Positions 8,342-19,431 of a DNA stretch of 64,000 nucleotides are shown here, in pieces. The stretch comes from Acidobacteria bacterium RIFCSPLOWO2_12_FULL_66_21. Lineage in GTDB: Bacteria > Acidobacteriota > Vicinamibacteria > Vicinamibacterales > 2-12-FULL-66-21. The stretch spans positions 1-64,000 of the forward strand of contig MELC01000067.1 of the NCBI GenBank assembly GCA_001767455.1, given 5' to 3'. The notes under the pieces are model-generated. The model saw only the letters and a list, made by a program, of their open reading frames with translations, did no database searches and was not told where the DNA came from. How positions within the stretch are numbered: the first letter of the stretch is position 1; the number at the start of each line of letters is the position of its first letter. Made by a program: the position numbers and the translations under genes.

Positions 8342-9260
8342 CGTATGCTTCGTACGCCTTCACGATCTGCTGGACGAGCGGGTGGCGGACGACATCCTTT
8401 TCGTCGAAGTAGATGAAGTCGATCCCTTCCACGTTGCCGACGACTTTCATCGCCTCGACGAGGCCGGAGGTCCGCGCCGTCGGAAGATCGATCTGCGTCA
8501 CGTCCCCGGTAATGACCGCTTTCGATCCGAAGCCGAGCCGCGTCAGGAACATCTTCATCTGCTCTGACGTGGTGTTCTGCGCTTCGTCGAGGATGACGAA
8601 CGCGTCGTTCAGCGTCCGGCCGCGCATGAACGCGATCGGCGCGACCTCGATCGTGCCGCGCTCGAGCAGCCGGTCCGCGCGCTCGATCTCCATCATGTCG
8701 TACAGCGCGTCGTAGAGCGGCCGCAGGTACGGATTGACTTTCTCCTGCAGGTCGCCGGGCAGAAACCCGAGCTTCTCGCCCGCTTCGACCGCGGGCCGGG
8801 CGAGGATGATGCGGCTGACGCGCTTGGCGATCAGGAAGGCGACCGCCTGCGCCATCGCGAGATACGTCTTCCCCGTCCCCGCCGGACCGATGCCGAACAC
8901 GATGTCGCGCTGCTCGATCGCATCGAGGTACTTGCGCTGGTTGACGCTCTTCGGCATCACCTGGCGCTTGCCGGAAGTGCGCGCCGCGCCGCGCAGGAAA
9001 TAGTCGGCGAGCTCGACGCTCTCGTCCTGCGAGACGAGTTGCGACGCGGTCCTTACATCCCCCTTCCCCAGGCGGTAGCCCCCCCGCATCAGTGCCGCGA
9101 GCTGATCGAGCACTTTCTCGGCGCGACCGACGTCGCCGGCCTCCCCTTCGACAATCAGCTCGCTGCCCGTCGTGCGAATCCGCACGCTGAACAGCGATTC
9201 GAGATGTTTGAGGTTCTCGTCATAGGTGCCGAACAGCGATTCGGCCCCTTCATCGGGCAC
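8325..9260 (-). CDS. phoH: PhoH-family ATPase (YbeZ)
   Basis: Cytoplasmic P-loop ATPase linked to RNA metabolism and YbeY function. Walker A is [10 protein letters not shown], Walker B VILDEAQN, and GDVTQIDLP follows; an N-terminal KH-like region precedes the ATPase. The GTG at 9260 gives 311 residues starting [17 protein letters not shown], but it has no Shine-Dalgarno. A strong AAAGGAG at 9299-9305 sits 8 bases before an in-frame ATC at 9290, so a non-standard start adding 10 residues is possible. No ATG, GTG or TTG lies between these two points. It overlaps ybeY by 17 bp. Confidence 0.9.
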   Translation of the reverse strand: MPDEGAESLFGTYDENLKHLESLFSVRIRTTGSELIVEGEAGDVGRAEKVLDQLAALMRGGYRLGKGDVRTASQLVSQDESVELADYFLRGAARTSGKRQVMPKSVNQRKYLDAIEQRDIVFGIGPAGTGKTYLAMAQAVAFLIAKRVSRIILARPAVEAGEKLGFLPGDLQEKVNPYLRPLYDALYDMMEIERADRLLERGTIEVAPIAFMRGRTLNDAFVILDEAQNTTSEQMKMFLTRLGFGSKAVITGDVTQIDLPTARTSGLVEAMKVVGNVEGIDFIYFDEKDVVRHPLVQQIVKAYEAYGGSRQ

Positions 9261-9354
9261 CGCGATCTTGCGCGTGGTTTCGGGTGGGATTGGCGTAACT
9301 CCTTTGCTTCTAACAATTACCTCTGTGCGGATTGTAGCATGCCGGGCCCCGTCC

Positions 9355-9455
9355 CCTACTTCCCTTCTGTTGACCCGAAGACGAGCCTCCCCTACTTCCC
9401 TTCTTCTGTTAACCGAGAAGACAGGCCTTCCCCGCCTCCCTTCTTCTGTCAAGCG
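9355..9455 (+). repeat. CTTCCCTTCTTCTGTTAACC-type direct repeats
   Basis: Three imperfect copies of a polypyrimidine block ending in CTTCTGTTGACC, CTTCTGTTAACC and CTTCTGTCAAGC fill the gap between phoH and the aspS stop codon. Related blocks occur at 48939-48951 and 54322-54400, each touching the stop codon of a minus-strand gene. Confidence 0.7.
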
Positions 9456-9460
9456 CCGGC

Positions 9461-11226
9461 CTACACAGGCTTGATCCGAAGCTCCCTGAGCTGCTTCTCG
9501 CTGACGGCGGATGGAGCGCCCGCCATCAGGTCCACCGCCTGCGTCGTCTTCGGAAACGCAATCACGTCGCGGATGGACGCCTCGCCGCACAGGATCGCGG
9601 CGATGCGGTCCAGGCCGAGCGCGATGCCGCCGTGCGGCGGCGTCCCATATACCAGCGCGTCGACGAAGAAGCCGAACCGGAGGCGTGCTTCCTCGTCGGA
9701 GATGCCCAGGAGCTTGAAGACGAGCTGCTGCAAGGACTGATCGTGGATACGGATGCTCCCTCCGCCGATCTCGCTGCCGTTCAGCACGAGGTCGTACGCC
9801 CGCGCGCGCGCGCGGCCCTGGTCCGTCTCGAGCAGATGACGATCGCTCTCGAGGGGGGCGGTGAAGGGATGGTGCATGAACTCGTAGCGCCCTTCCTCCT
9901 CCAGCCACTCGAACATCGGAAAGTCCACGACCCAGAGGAACGCAAACGCGTCGGGATCGAGCAGGTTCTCTTTCTTCGCGACGTTGAGGCGCAGCTGTCC
10001 GAGCATCCTGGACGTGGCCTCGGGCGCCCCCGCCGCCATCACGAGGAGATCGGACGGCGCCGCGCCGGCACGTTCGAGCGCCGTGCGGATGGCGCCCTCC
10101 CCCGCGGCTTTGAGCGCGGGACTTTGCACGCCCGCGTCCGACGCGCGCGCCCACACGAGGCCCGCCGCGCCAAGCTGTTTCGCCTGCTCGACGAGCTCGT
10201 CGAGCTCGCGCCGCGAGTACTTCGCCGCGCCGGGGACGACGAAGCCGCGCACGTCCCCGCCCGTCGCAATCGCAGTGCGAAAGACGGAGAAGTTCGATTC
10301 CGCGAAGGCATCGGACAGGTTGCGGATTTCCATTCCGCAGCGGAGGTCCGGCTTGTCCGTGCCGTACTTGGCGATCGCCTCCGCGTACGGCAGGCGCAGA
10401 AAGGGGCGCGGCGCCTGCGTGCCGACGATCGCCATCAGACGGTCCATCAGCGGTTCCAGAACCGAAAAGACGAGATCCTCGGTGGCGAACGAGATCTCGA
10501 CGTCGACCTGCGTGAACTCCGGCTGGCGATCGGCGCGCAGATCCTCGTCGCGGAAGCACTTCACGATCTGGAAGTACCGATCCATGCCGGAAATCATCAG
10601 GATCTGCTTGAAGATCTGCGGCGACTGCGGCAGCGCGTAGAACTCGCCGGGGTGGACGCGGCTCGGGACGAGGTAGTCGCGCGCTCCCTCCGGCGTGGAC
10701 TTCGTGAGCATCGGCGTCTCGATTTCGAGGAACCCCTGCTCGTCGAAGTATTTCCGGATCTCCATCGTGGCGCGGTGCCTCAGCGCCAGGTTGTGCTGCA
10801 TGCGCGGGCGGCGGAGATCGAGGTAGCGGTACTTCAGCCGCATGTCCTCCGAGATCGGTGGGTCGTCCGCGATCCCGAACGGCGGCACCTTGGCCTCGTT
10901 CAGCAGCCGGATCGCGTTCGCGGTGACCTCGACCTCGCCCGTCTTCATCTTCGGGTTGACCGCGTCGGCCCCCCGCGCCTCGACACGGCCGCAGACGGCG
11001 ATGACGAACTCCGACCGGAGCTGCTTCGCGTTGGCCACCAGGGTGTCGTTGTCGCGGGCGACCACCTGCGTCAGTCCGTGCCGATCGCGCAGGTCGACGA
11101 AGACGAGCGCGCCCAGGTCGCGGACGCGATGCACCCAGCCGAGCAGGACGACGTCCTTGCCGATGTCGGCGGCCGTCAGCTCGCCGCAGGTGTGCGTGCG
11201 GGCGAGGTTCTCAAGAGGTTCGACGA

Positions 11227-11230
<4 letters not shown>
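9461..11230 (-). CDS. aspS: Aspartyl-tRNA synthetase
   Basis: Charges tRNA-Asp (or tRNA-Asp/Asn if non-discriminating) in the cytoplasm. 589 residues from the ATG at 11230, the normal length for the bacterial type. An N-terminal OB-fold anticodon-binding domain ([21 protein letters not shown]) is followed by the class II core: motif 2 [18 protein letters not shown] (near residue 230), the bacterial GAD insertion, and motif 3 [13 protein letters not shown] (near 540). The start codon overlaps the hisS stop codon as ATGA, so translation is coupled. A much longer in-frame extension exists upstream but only overlaps hisS. Confidence 0.97.
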
Positions 11231-12627
<1,397 letters not shown>

Positions 12628-13176
12628 CTACGTCGAGGGTCCGGAGCCGGCGGAGATCGGCATGTAGTCCAGCCGGTAGGCGACGTAGCGCTCCGCGTAG
12701 TCCCGGATCGAGTCGATTTCCTCTCGGGTCAGATCGCGGCGCACTTTTCCTGGACTGCCCATGACGAGCGAGCGCGGCGGGATGCGCGCGCCTTCCGGCA
12801 TGAGCGTGCCCGCGGCGACAATCGAGTCCGCGCCCACCTCGACGCCGTTCAGCAGGATCGCCCCCATCCCGATGAGCACGCGATCGTGCAGCGTGCAGCC
12901 GTGCACGACCGCCGCATGGCCGATCGTCACCTCGTCGCCGATCGTCGTCGGATGCGTCCCGCGCATGACGTGCACGATCGTCCCGTCCTGGAGATTCGTG
13001 CGGCTGCCGATCCGGATCCGGTGCACGTCGCCGCGCACGACGACGTTCATCCAGACGCTGCTCGCCTCGCCGATCTCGACGTCACCAATCACCTGCGCCG
13101 TCTCGTCGACATAAGCCGATGGGTGGATTCGAGGCAGGACGCCTTTGTATGCACGAAGCATCTGTACATGATACAT
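12628..13176 (-). CDS. Gamma-carbonic-anhydrase-like left-handed beta-helix protein
   Basis: 182 residues with hexapeptide repeats ([LIV]-G-x-x repeats such as VIGDVEIGEASSVWMNVVVRGD) forming a left-handed beta-helix. His residues at VHVMRGTHPTTIG and TIGHAAVVHGC match the metal-binding set of gamma carbonic anhydrases (YrdA/PaaY group). It probably acts in the cytoplasm; many members lack proven anhydrase activity. It is the first gene of the hisS-aspS run and abuts hisS without a gap. Confidence 0.88.
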   Translation of the reverse strand: MYHVQMLRAYKGVLPRIHPSAYVDETAQVIGDVEIGEASSVWMNVVVRGDVHRIRIGSRTNLQDGTIVHVMRGTHPTTIGDEVTIGHAAVVHGCTLHDRVLIGMGAILLNGVEVGADSIVAAGTLMPEGARIPPRSLVMGSPGKVRRDLTREEIDSIRDYAERYVAYRLDYMPISAGSGPST

Positions 13177-13180
13177 GGCC

Positions 13181-13216
13181 GCAGCTCGCAGCTCGCGGCT
13201 CGCAGCTCGGGGCTGG
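13181..13216 (+). repeat. GCAGCTC short-period repeat
   Basis: Imperfect iterations of GCAGCTC/GCGGCTC in the 90-bp gap between the M20 amidohydrolase stop and the gamma-carbonic-anhydrase-like gene start. Nothing else is visible in this gap. Confidence 0.6.
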
Positions 13217-13266
13217 CGTTTTGAGGTTCGGGCCGGACTGCGAGCGAACGAGCCGCGATCTGCGGT

Positions 13267-14895
13267 CTACTTCTTTACAGTCGGATACTGAATTCCCAAC
13301 TGTTCCAGATACGTTTTGAACTTCGTCGGGTCGTAGTAGTACTTGCGCATCTCGGGGCGGTAGCGCTCCATGATGCCCTTGTTCAAGTCGATCGCCGGCG
13401 TGTCCGTCGGGCGGATGAGCGGCTCGTACTTCACGACCTTCGTCTGGACGTCGCGGAAGTAGTCCCACGCCATCTTCACGAGATCCGGCTTGGTGAGCAG
13501 GTCGATGATGGTCATGGCCTGCACCTTCGCGCCCGCGGTCACGCCCTTGTGGGCAATCGGCGTGGCCATTGCAATCGCGTTCGCCCAGTTGTGGCCCGGC
13601 AGCCCGGGAATGTTCGCGGGATAGCGCAGCGTGATCGTCGGCACCGTCCACGACACGTCGCCGATGTCGTCCGATCCGCCGCCGCGGTTGTCGCGCACCG
13701 GCCCCTGCAGCTCCTGCGGCACGCGCGCGGACAGGCCGGCCTCGCGCGAGCCGAGCTCCTTCTGCAGCGCCTTGGCGAGCGTCTGATCCGCGTCGCTCCA
13801 CTGCGGCATGCCGACCTTCTGGATGTTCTGGAAGGCGGCCTCCGCGACGGCGCGGTTGAAGTGCTGCGGCCACGCGGAGCCGAGAACCCGCGTCGGCAAG
13901 AGCTGGGTCCCGGTCATCATCGCGGCGCCTTTGGCGACCGAGTCCCCCGCCTCCCACAACTCCTTGATCTTCGGGTACGTCGTCTGGCGGAAGTAGTACC
14001 AGACCGAGGCCGTCGTCGGCACCACGTTCGGCTGATCGCCGCCGTCGGTGATGACGTAGTGCGAGCGGTGCTCGAGGGGCAGGTGTTCGCGGCGGTAGTT
14101 CCAGCCGATGTCCATCAGTTCCACCGCGTCGAGCGCCGAGCGGCCGCGCCAGGGCGCGCCGGCCGCGTGCGCCGACTCCCCCTTGAAGCTGTATTGCACC
14201 GACACGAGGCCGGTGCCGTCGCGGTCTCCCCAGGAGACGCCGAAGCCGCTGTCGACGTGCGTGAAGAGCGCGACGTCGACGTCCTTGAACAGCCCTTCGC
14301 GCACGAAGTACGCCTTCGTGGCCACGAGCTCCTCCGCCGTACCCGGCCACACGCGGATCGTGCCGGGAAGCTTATCCCGTTCCATGATCTTCTTCACCGC
14401 GAGTGCGGCGGTGATGTTGAGCGGCACCCCGGAGTTATGTCCCTCGCCGTGGCCGGGCGCACCCGCGATCAACGGATCGTGGTAGGCGACGCCGGGTTTC
14501 TGCGAGGCCTGGGGAATGCCGTCGATGTCGGACCCGAGCGCGATCACCGGCTTTCCCGACCCCCAGCTCGCGACGAACGCGGTCGGAATGCCCGCGTAGC
14601 CTTCCTGCACCGTGAAGCCGTTCTTCTTGAGGATGCCGATGAGGTACCGGTTCGTTTCGAATTCCTGGAAGCCGAGCTCCCCGAAGCTGAAGACGGAATC
14701 CACCATCTGCTGCGTGAACTCCTTCATCGAGTCCACCTCGGCGACGGCGTCGTTCTTCATCTTCTCGACGCGCGCGTCGTCCTTCGGGATCTGCATGGGC
14801 GGCGGAGGCGGCTGCTGCCCGCCGCGCCCCTGGGCGATCGGGGTGGCCGCAAACGCCGCTGCCAGCGCGAAGGTCATCACTGTCCGGTGTGCCAT
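13267..14895 (-). CDS. Secreted M20-family amidohydrolase (AbgB-like)
   Basis: 542 residues with a signal peptide (MAHRTVMTFALAAAFAATPIAQ) and a GGAGG ribosome site before the ATG. The M20D metal and catalytic signature is seen in GHGEGHNSG, GTAEELVATK (Glu-Glu pair) and FTHVDSGFG, and the lid or dimerisation domain contains FKGESAHAAGAPW. The closest recognisable relatives are p-aminobenzoyl-glutamate hydrolase subunit B-type proteins, which cleave amide bonds of N-acyl amino acids. Here the protein appears exported, so a peptide or acyl-amino-acid scavenging role is more likely than folate catabolism. It is divergent from moaA. Confidence 0.88.
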   Translation of the reverse strand: MAHRTVMTFALAAAFAATPIAQGRGGQQPPPPPMQIPKDDARVEKMKNDAVAEVDSMKEFTQQMVDSVFSFGELGFQEFETNRYLIGILKKNGFTVQEGYAGIPTAFVASWGSGKPVIALGSDIDGIPQASQKPGVAYHDPLIAGAPGHGEGHNSGVPLNITAALAVKKIMERDKLPGTIRVWPGTAEELVATKAYFVREGLFKDVDVALFTHVDSGFGVSWGDRDGTGLVSVQYSFKGESAHAAGAPWRGRSALDAVELMDIGWNYRREHLPLEHRSHYVITDGGDQPNVVPTTASVWYYFRQTTYPKIKELWEAGDSVAKGAAMMTGTQLLPTRVLGSAWPQHFNRAVAEAAFQNIQKVGMPQWSDADQTLAKALQKELGSREAGLSARVPQELQGPVRDNRGGGSDDIGDVSWTVPTITLRYPANIPGLPGHNWANAIAMATPIAHKGVTAGAKVQAMTIIDLLTKPDLVKMAWDYFRDVQTKVVKYEPLIRPTDTPAIDLNKGIMERYRPEMRKYYYDPTKFKTYLEQLGIQYPTVKK

Positions 14896-14966
14896 GTATC
14901 AATGCCTCCATCGGGCCTCGGCCCGGTGCCGGAAGCATAGCAAAACGGTGGCATAATGAAAGATTC

Positions 14967-15989
14967 ATGTCGCTGCTCGACAGGTTTTCCCGTCCCCTGC
15001 GGTCGCTGCGTCTCTCGGTGACCGACCGGTGCAATCTCCGGTGCCAGTACTGCATGCCGGAGCCGGATTACGTGTGGCTGCCGCGCGAGAGCCTCCTCAC
15101 GTTCGAGGAACTGGCGACGCTCGTCGACGCCTTCACGCCGCTCGGAGTCGATCGCGTGCGGCTGACCGGCGGCGAGCCGCTGCTGCGGCGCGACCTGCAC
15201 GTCCTGGTCAGTCAGCTCGCCGGGCGGCGCGCCATTCTCGATCTCGCGCTGACCACCAACGGTGTCCTGCTCGCCGAGCACGCCGCTCGGCTCCGGGCCG
15301 CGGGACTCCACCGCATCACCGTCAGCCTGGACACGCTGTCCCCGGATCGATTCCGCGCGCTCACCCGCTCGGACGAGCTCCATCGCGTCCTCGCCGGCAT
15401 CGACGCGGCGGCCGCCGCCGGCTTTGCCGCCTTGAAGATCGACACGGTCGTCATGCGCGGCGTCAACGACGACGAGATGGTGGCGATCCTGGAGTACGGG
15501 CGCATCGTCGGTGCGGAGGTGCGGTTCATCGAATACATGGATGTCGGCGGCGCGACGCACTGGAAACCGTCCGCGGTCGTCTCGAGGCGGGAGATGCTGG
15601 CGGCGCTGGCGGCGCACTACGGACGCATCGAGGCCATCGTCGAGCAATCCTCCGCCCCGGCTGACCGCTTTCGTTTACCCGACGGCACCGTCTTCGGCAT
15701 CATCTCGTCGACCACCGAACCCTTCTGTGCCTCGTGCGATCGCAGCCGGCTGACGGCCGACGGCATCTGGCTGCTGTGTCTTTACGCGACGGCGGGCACC
15801 GACCTGCGCCGTCCTCTGCGGGCTGGGGCGACACGCGAGGAGCTGCAGCGGCTGATCCAGGCCGTCTGGTCGGTCCGCGCCGACCGCGGCGCCGAGGAGC
15901 GGCTCGGCATGGATCGCGAGACCACCCTCATCCCCATCCGGACGCTCAGGAAAGACGCGCATCTGGAGATGCACACGCGCGGGGGCTGA
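14967..15989 (+). CDS. moaA: GTP 3',8-cyclase (molybdenum cofactor biosynthesis MoaA)
   Basis: Radical SAM enzyme for the first step of molybdopterin synthesis, converting GTP to 3',8-cyclo-GTP. 340 residues from the ATG at 14967. The N-terminal cluster is CNLRCQYC, the C-terminal second cluster includes CASCDRSRLTADG and a later Cys, and the protein ends in the Gly-Gly needed for catalysis (HTRGG). VTDRCN and TGGEPLLR are intact. No other moa gene is adjacent. A CATAAT-like -10 element lies about 10 bases upstream. Confidence 0.95.
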   Translation: MSLLDRFSRPLRSLRLSVTDRCNLRCQYCMPEPDYVWLPRESLLTFEELATLVDAFTPLGVDRVRLTGGEPLLRRDLHVLVSQLAGRRAILDLALTTNGVLLAEHAARLRAAGLHRITVSLDTLSPDRFRALTRSDELHRVLAGIDAAAAAGFAALKIDTVVMRGVNDDEMVAILEYGRIVGAEVRFIEYMDVGGATHWKPSAVVSRREMLAALAAHYGRIEAIVEQSSAPADRFRLPDGTVFGIISSTTEPFCASCDRSRLTADGIWLLCLYATAGTDLRRPLRAGATREELQRLIQAVWSVRADRGAEERLGMDRETTLIPIRTLRKDAHLEMHTRGG

Positions 15990-15997
15990 CGCCTCCG

Positions 15998-16060
15998 TGG
16001 CTCGTGGCTCGGCGCTCGGGGCTCGGGCTGGCAACTGGAAGCTGGCAACTGGAAGCTGTC
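15998..16060 (+). repeat. GGCTCG and GCAACTGGAAGCTG short-period repeats
   Basis: A run of GTGGCTCG/GCGCTCG units is followed by two copies of GGCAACTGGAAGCT, filling the gap between moaA and the sigma-factor gene. Confidence 0.65.
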
Positions 16061-16089
16061 ACAATCCCACCGTCCATTGCGTTGTATAA

Positions 16090-16644
16090 GTGATGCGGAC
16101 GCTGGGGCTCGTGTTACCCACTTCACTCGACTCGGCGACGGCTGAGGCGCGCGGCTCCGATCGAGTGGCCTCGGAGCTGTTCGATCTTCACGCTCCCGGC
16201 CTGTACCGGCTCGCAGCCGCCATGCTGCGCGATTCGGCTGCCGCCGAAGACGTGGTCCAGGATACGTTCGTGCGGCTCGTCGCGCATCTGGCGTCGGGCG
16301 GTGCGCTGTCCAACGCTCGCGGCTGGCTGTACACCGTGGCCGCGCACTGCTGCCGCGACCGGCAGAGGCGGTCCGGGCGATGGCTGCCGTGGCGGTCCGA
16401 ACTGGATTCGCGGCAGTCGTGCGACGCCCCTGACGCGCGCGACGGCAGCGACGCGGTGCTGCACGCGATTGGCGCGCTCCCTTCCCGCGACCGCCTCCTG
16501 ATCGTGCTTCGCGCGCACGGGCTTTCTTACAGCGAGATCGCCGCGGCCGCTCAGGTGCGGGCCTCGTCGGTCGGGCGGCTGCTCGCCCGTGCGCTCGACC
16601 GTCTCTCACGTCAACTCAATAGTCCACCGGAGAATGCCGTATGA
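16090..16644 (+). CDS. ECF-type RNA polymerase sigma factor
   Basis: 184 residues. Region 2 is seen in LFDLHAPGLYRLAAAMLRDSAAAEDVVQDTFVRL (core binding and -10 recognition), and region 4 in ALPSRDRLLIVLRAHGLSYSEIAAAA plus the following helix-turn-helix (-35 recognition). GTG at 16090 and ATG at 16093 are both possible starts. The 3' end overlaps an anti-sigma factor by 4 bp. It heads an operon with an ABC exporter and a diguanylate cyclase, so it probably controls that cassette and perhaps an envelope-stress set. Confidence 0.9.
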   Translation: MMRTLGLVLPTSLDSATAEARGSDRVASELFDLHAPGLYRLAAAMLRDSAAAEDVVQDTFVRLVAHLASGGALSNARGWLYTVAAHCCRDRQRRSGRWLPWRSELDSRQSCDAPDARDGSDAVLHAIGALPSRDRLLIVLRAHGLSYSEIAAAAQVRASSVGRLLARALDRLSRQLNSPPENAV

Positions 16645-17717
16645 ACCGCTGTCTGTCCGACGCTGATATCCAGGCGCTGATCGATGGCGAGCTGGCTCCC
16701 GATCGGGCCGGGCATCTCGCGGAATGCGCGGGGTGCGCGAACCGGACGGATGCACGGCGGCGCGCGATCGAACCGCTCCTGTCGCTGACCCGCCAGGCCG
16801 GCGTGCCTCCCGCCCGGCTCGACGCCATGCGGACCCGCGCGCTGAATCGCGGGGGCGGTACGACGCTTCGGCCGGCCCGTGCTTCGAGGACGCCGTGGCT
16901 GCTGGCCGTGGGGGCGGCGGCCGCGGCCGCTCTCGTCTTCTTCGTGGCGCTGCCTGCGGTCGATCGCCAGACGGCGGTGTCCGCCGCGGAGATCCTCGGG
17001 CGATCGCAGACGGCGCTCGCGACACCTGTCTCGGGGATCGAGTCGCTGACCTACGAGCTCGCCGTCGATGGGGTGCTAGGTGACCTGCTGCCGGACGAGC
17101 AGACCGGCCGGCTGACCGTGCGCGAAACGATCGACCACGACCGCCCCGGACGGTTCCGGCTGATCAAGGTCGCCTCCGACGGCACGATCGTCGGCGGCAT
17201 CGCCGACGATCCGTCGACGGGAAGCCGCGTGCGGTACATCCGGGCGAACGGACGCGGGTTCCTGCTGCGATTCTCCACGGGTGACGCCGCGGCGTTCTCG
17301 TTTCCCGCGATGCGGCGCGTGGCGCTGCAGGCGTTCATCACCCTCATGCAGACCAGCCGCGACAACGCGGTGTCCGAGATCCACCGCGACGGCGAGGCGT
17401 GCTATCTCGTCGAGACGACCGAGGAGGGAGCGGGTGTCGGGGCGTTCCTCCGGCTCGAGCGCAGCAGGGCGATCGTGACGGCCCGCGACGCGCGCATCGT
17501 GGAATTCTCGGCGTCCGGCAGCGTGGCCGGCCGGCCCTTTTCGATCGACTTCGTGCTGCGCAGCCGCGCGGTGCGCCCTCCTGGCGCGGTGAACGAGAAC
17601 GAGTTCGTGATCCCGTCGCAGCCAGGCGACGTCATCCTGGAGGGAAACGGATCCGCCAATCCGGCATGGGACGTGGTGACGCGCGCGCTCGCCGAGATTC
17701 ACGCCGGCGGCAAATGA
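16641..17717 (+). CDS. Membrane anti-sigma factor with periplasmic LolA-like domain
   Basis: 358 residues. The N-terminal zinc-finger-like segment HLAECAGCAN is typical of anti-ECF factors. One transmembrane helix (about residues 85-108, WLLAVGAAAAAALVFFVAL) follows. The large C-terminal periplasmic part (SAAEILGRSQTALA... through YLVETTEEG) has the look of a LolA/LppX outer-membrane-lipoprotein-like domain, which could sense a lipophilic ligand. It overlaps the sigma gene and the ABC ATPase gene by ATGA at both ends. Ligand and domain family are inferred. Confidence 0.8.
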   Translation: MNRCLSDADIQALIDGELAPDRAGHLAECAGCANRTDARRRAIEPLLSLTRQAGVPPARLDAMRTRALNRGGGTTLRPARASRTPWLLAVGAAAAAALVFFVALPAVDRQTAVSAAEILGRSQTALATPVSGIESLTYELAVDGVLGDLLPDEQTGRLTVRETIDHDRPGRFRLIKVASDGTIVGGIADDPSTGSRVRYIRANGRGFLLRFSTGDAAAFSFPAMRRVALQAFITLMQTSRDNAVSEIHRDGEACYLVETTEEGAGVGAFLRLERSRAIVTARDARIVEFSASGSVAGRPFSIDFVLRSRAVRPPGAVNENEFVIPSQPGDVILEGNGSANPAWDVVTRALAEIHAGGK

Positions 17718-18619
17718 GCGCCGCCATCCTTGCCGAATCGCTGACGAAGTACTACGGCGCCGTGGTCGGCGTCGAGCATCTCAACCTCTCCGTCGCGCGC
17801 GGCGAGGTGTACGGCTTTCTGGGCCCGAACGGCGCGGGGAAGACCACCACGATCCGGCTCCTGCTCGATCTGGTGCGTCCGACCCGCGGCCGCATCCTGG
17901 TCAACGGCCGGGACTGCCGCACGTCGAGCCGCGCGGTTCGCGAGCAGATTGGCTACCTGCCCTCCGAAATGCCCCTGTACCCGGAGATGAGCGGCGCGGC
18001 GTACCTGAAGTTCCTCGGCGCGCTGCAGCAGCGCGTGGACGACGGCTGGCTGCGCCGGCTCCTGGGACGTTTCGACGTCAGCGACGTCGATCTGGAGCGC
18101 CGGCTGGGCGATCTGTCGCACGGCATGCGCCGCAAGTTCGGCATCCTCCAGGCGCTCATGGGCCGCGCCCCGATTCTCGTGCTCGACGAGCCGACTTCCG
18201 GACTCGACCCGTTGATGATCGAGGCGTTTGCCGAAACGGTCCTGGAGCTGAAAGCGGCGGGCACCACGATCTTTCTGTCCTCACACGTGCTGTCCGAAGT
18301 CGAGCGGCTGTGCGACCGCGTCGGCATCATCAAGCGTGGAACGCTCGCGCGGCAGACGTCCATCGCCGAGCTGCGCGCGGAGATGCCGCGGCGCGTGCGC
18401 GTGGCTTTCGCGGGAGCCGCCCCCGCCATCCCCCCATCCCTTCGCGCCGGGGTGAAGCAGGCGGGCACTGATTACTGGAAGCTCGAATGGCAGGGTGCGC
18501 TCGGACCGATGCTCGACGCGCTGCACGGGCTGCAGGTGGCCGACATCGAGATCGACCCGTTCAGGCTCGAAGAATACGTCCTGGACGTGTACTCGCGAGA
18601 GGAGCGGGCGGCCCGATGA
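17714..18619 (+). CDS. ABC transporter ATP-binding protein
   Basis: 301 residues from the ATG at 17714; longer frames upstream only overlap the anti-sigma gene. Walker A is GPNGAGKTTT, Q-loop region IGYLPSEM, signature LSHGMRRK, Walker B ILVLDEPTSGLDP, and the H-loop is in LSSHVLSEVERL. The C-terminal extension after residue 220 is typical of ABC-2 exporters. With the permease encoded next (4-bp overlap), it forms a probable export system of unknown substrate under control of the ECF sigma factor. Confidence 0.93.
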   Translation: MSAAILAESLTKYYGAVVGVEHLNLSVARGEVYGFLGPNGAGKTTTIRLLLDLVRPTRGRILVNGRDCRTSSRAVREQIGYLPSEMPLYPEMSGAAYLKFLGALQQRVDDGWLRRLLGRFDVSDVDLERRLGDLSHGMRRKFGILQALMGRAPILVLDEPTSGLDPLMIEAFAETVLELKAAGTTIFLSSHVLSEVERLCDRVGIIKRGTLARQTSIAELRAEMPRRVRVAFAGAAPAIPPSLRAGVKQAGTDYWKLEWQGALGPMLDALHGLQVADIEIDPFRLEEYVLDVYSREERAAR

Positions 18620-19422
18620 GGATGTTCACCGCGCTCGTCGGCCGATCGCTCGCGCGGCATCGCGCGCTCATCGCCGGCCTGACCGTGGTGCTGTCGGTCA
18701 TGCAGATCCTCGTGGTCCTCGCCGCGAGAAACCTCCAGCAGGACAGGATGTTCGCGCAGATCGCGGCGCTCATTCCGCCGTTCGTGCAGGAGGCGCTCGG
18801 CGGCTCGATGGTGCTTTCGTTCGGCGGTCTCGTGGCCTTCGGATTCTTTCATCCCGTCGTCATGATCGCGCTCGCCGTCGGCGCCATCTACATGGCCAGC
18901 GAACCGGCCGGGGAGGTCGAACACGGGCTCGTCGACTTGATCGCGGCGCGGCCCGTGCCGCGCGCGTGGTTCATCACCAGGTCCGGCCTCGTCTCCGCGC
19001 TGACGACGACCTTCGTGGTGGCGATGATGCTGGCCGCCAACCGGGCCGCGACCGCATGGCTGGCGCCGGCCGGCCTCCCGCTTCCCGGCTTCTCGCGCAT
19101 GCTCCGCCTTGCCCTCAATCTGCTGGTCCTGTCCTGGACTTTTGGCGCCGCGTCGCTCGCCTTCGCCGCCCACGCGCGCAGGCGATTGCTGATCGTCGGC
19201 AGCCTTGGCCTCGCGTACGTTTTCCTGTTCCTGCTTCACTTCACCGCGGGGTTGTGGGCCCCGGCGCGCGCGTTCGACCGCCTCTCGCCGTTTCACTACT
19301 ATGCGGGCCTGCCGATCGCCCTCGGGATGAAGGACCCGCGCGCCGACGTCCTGATCCTGCTCGGCACGAGCGCGGTGCTCACGGTCTGCGCGTATATCAT
19401 GTACGCGAGGCGGGATTTGTAG
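18616..19422 (+). CDS. ABC-2 type transporter permease
   Basis: 268 residues with about six hydrophobic segments (for example LIAGLTVVLSVMQILVVLAA, VVMIALAVGAIYMA, LLIVGSLGLAYVFLFLLHF and LILLGTSAVLTVCAYIM). It is the inner-membrane partner of the preceding ATPase, which it overlaps by 4 bp (ATGA at 18616). The segment EPAGEVEHGLVDLIAARPVPR resembles the coupling loop of ABC-2 permeases. Substrate unknown. Confidence 0.88.
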   Translation: MRMFTALVGRSLARHRALIAGLTVVLSVMQILVVLAARNLQQDRMFAQIAALIPPFVQEALGGSMVLSFGGLVAFGFFHPVVMIALAVGAIYMASEPAGEVEHGLVDLIAARPVPRAWFITRSGLVSALTTTFVVAMMLAANRAATAWLAPAGLPLPGFSRMLRLALNLLVLSWTFGAASLAFAAHARRRLLIVGSLGLAYVFLFLLHFTAGLWAPARAFDRLSPFHYYAGLPIALGMKDPRADVLILLGTSAVLTVCAYIMYARRDL

Positions 19423-19431
19423 GAGGTAGCT

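Noticed and set aside
14967..15989. Radical SAM gene as part of a peptide natural-product cluster
   Set aside because: CNLRCQYC, the C-terminal cluster and terminal Gly-Gly identify MoaA; no precursor peptide or other cluster genes nearby.
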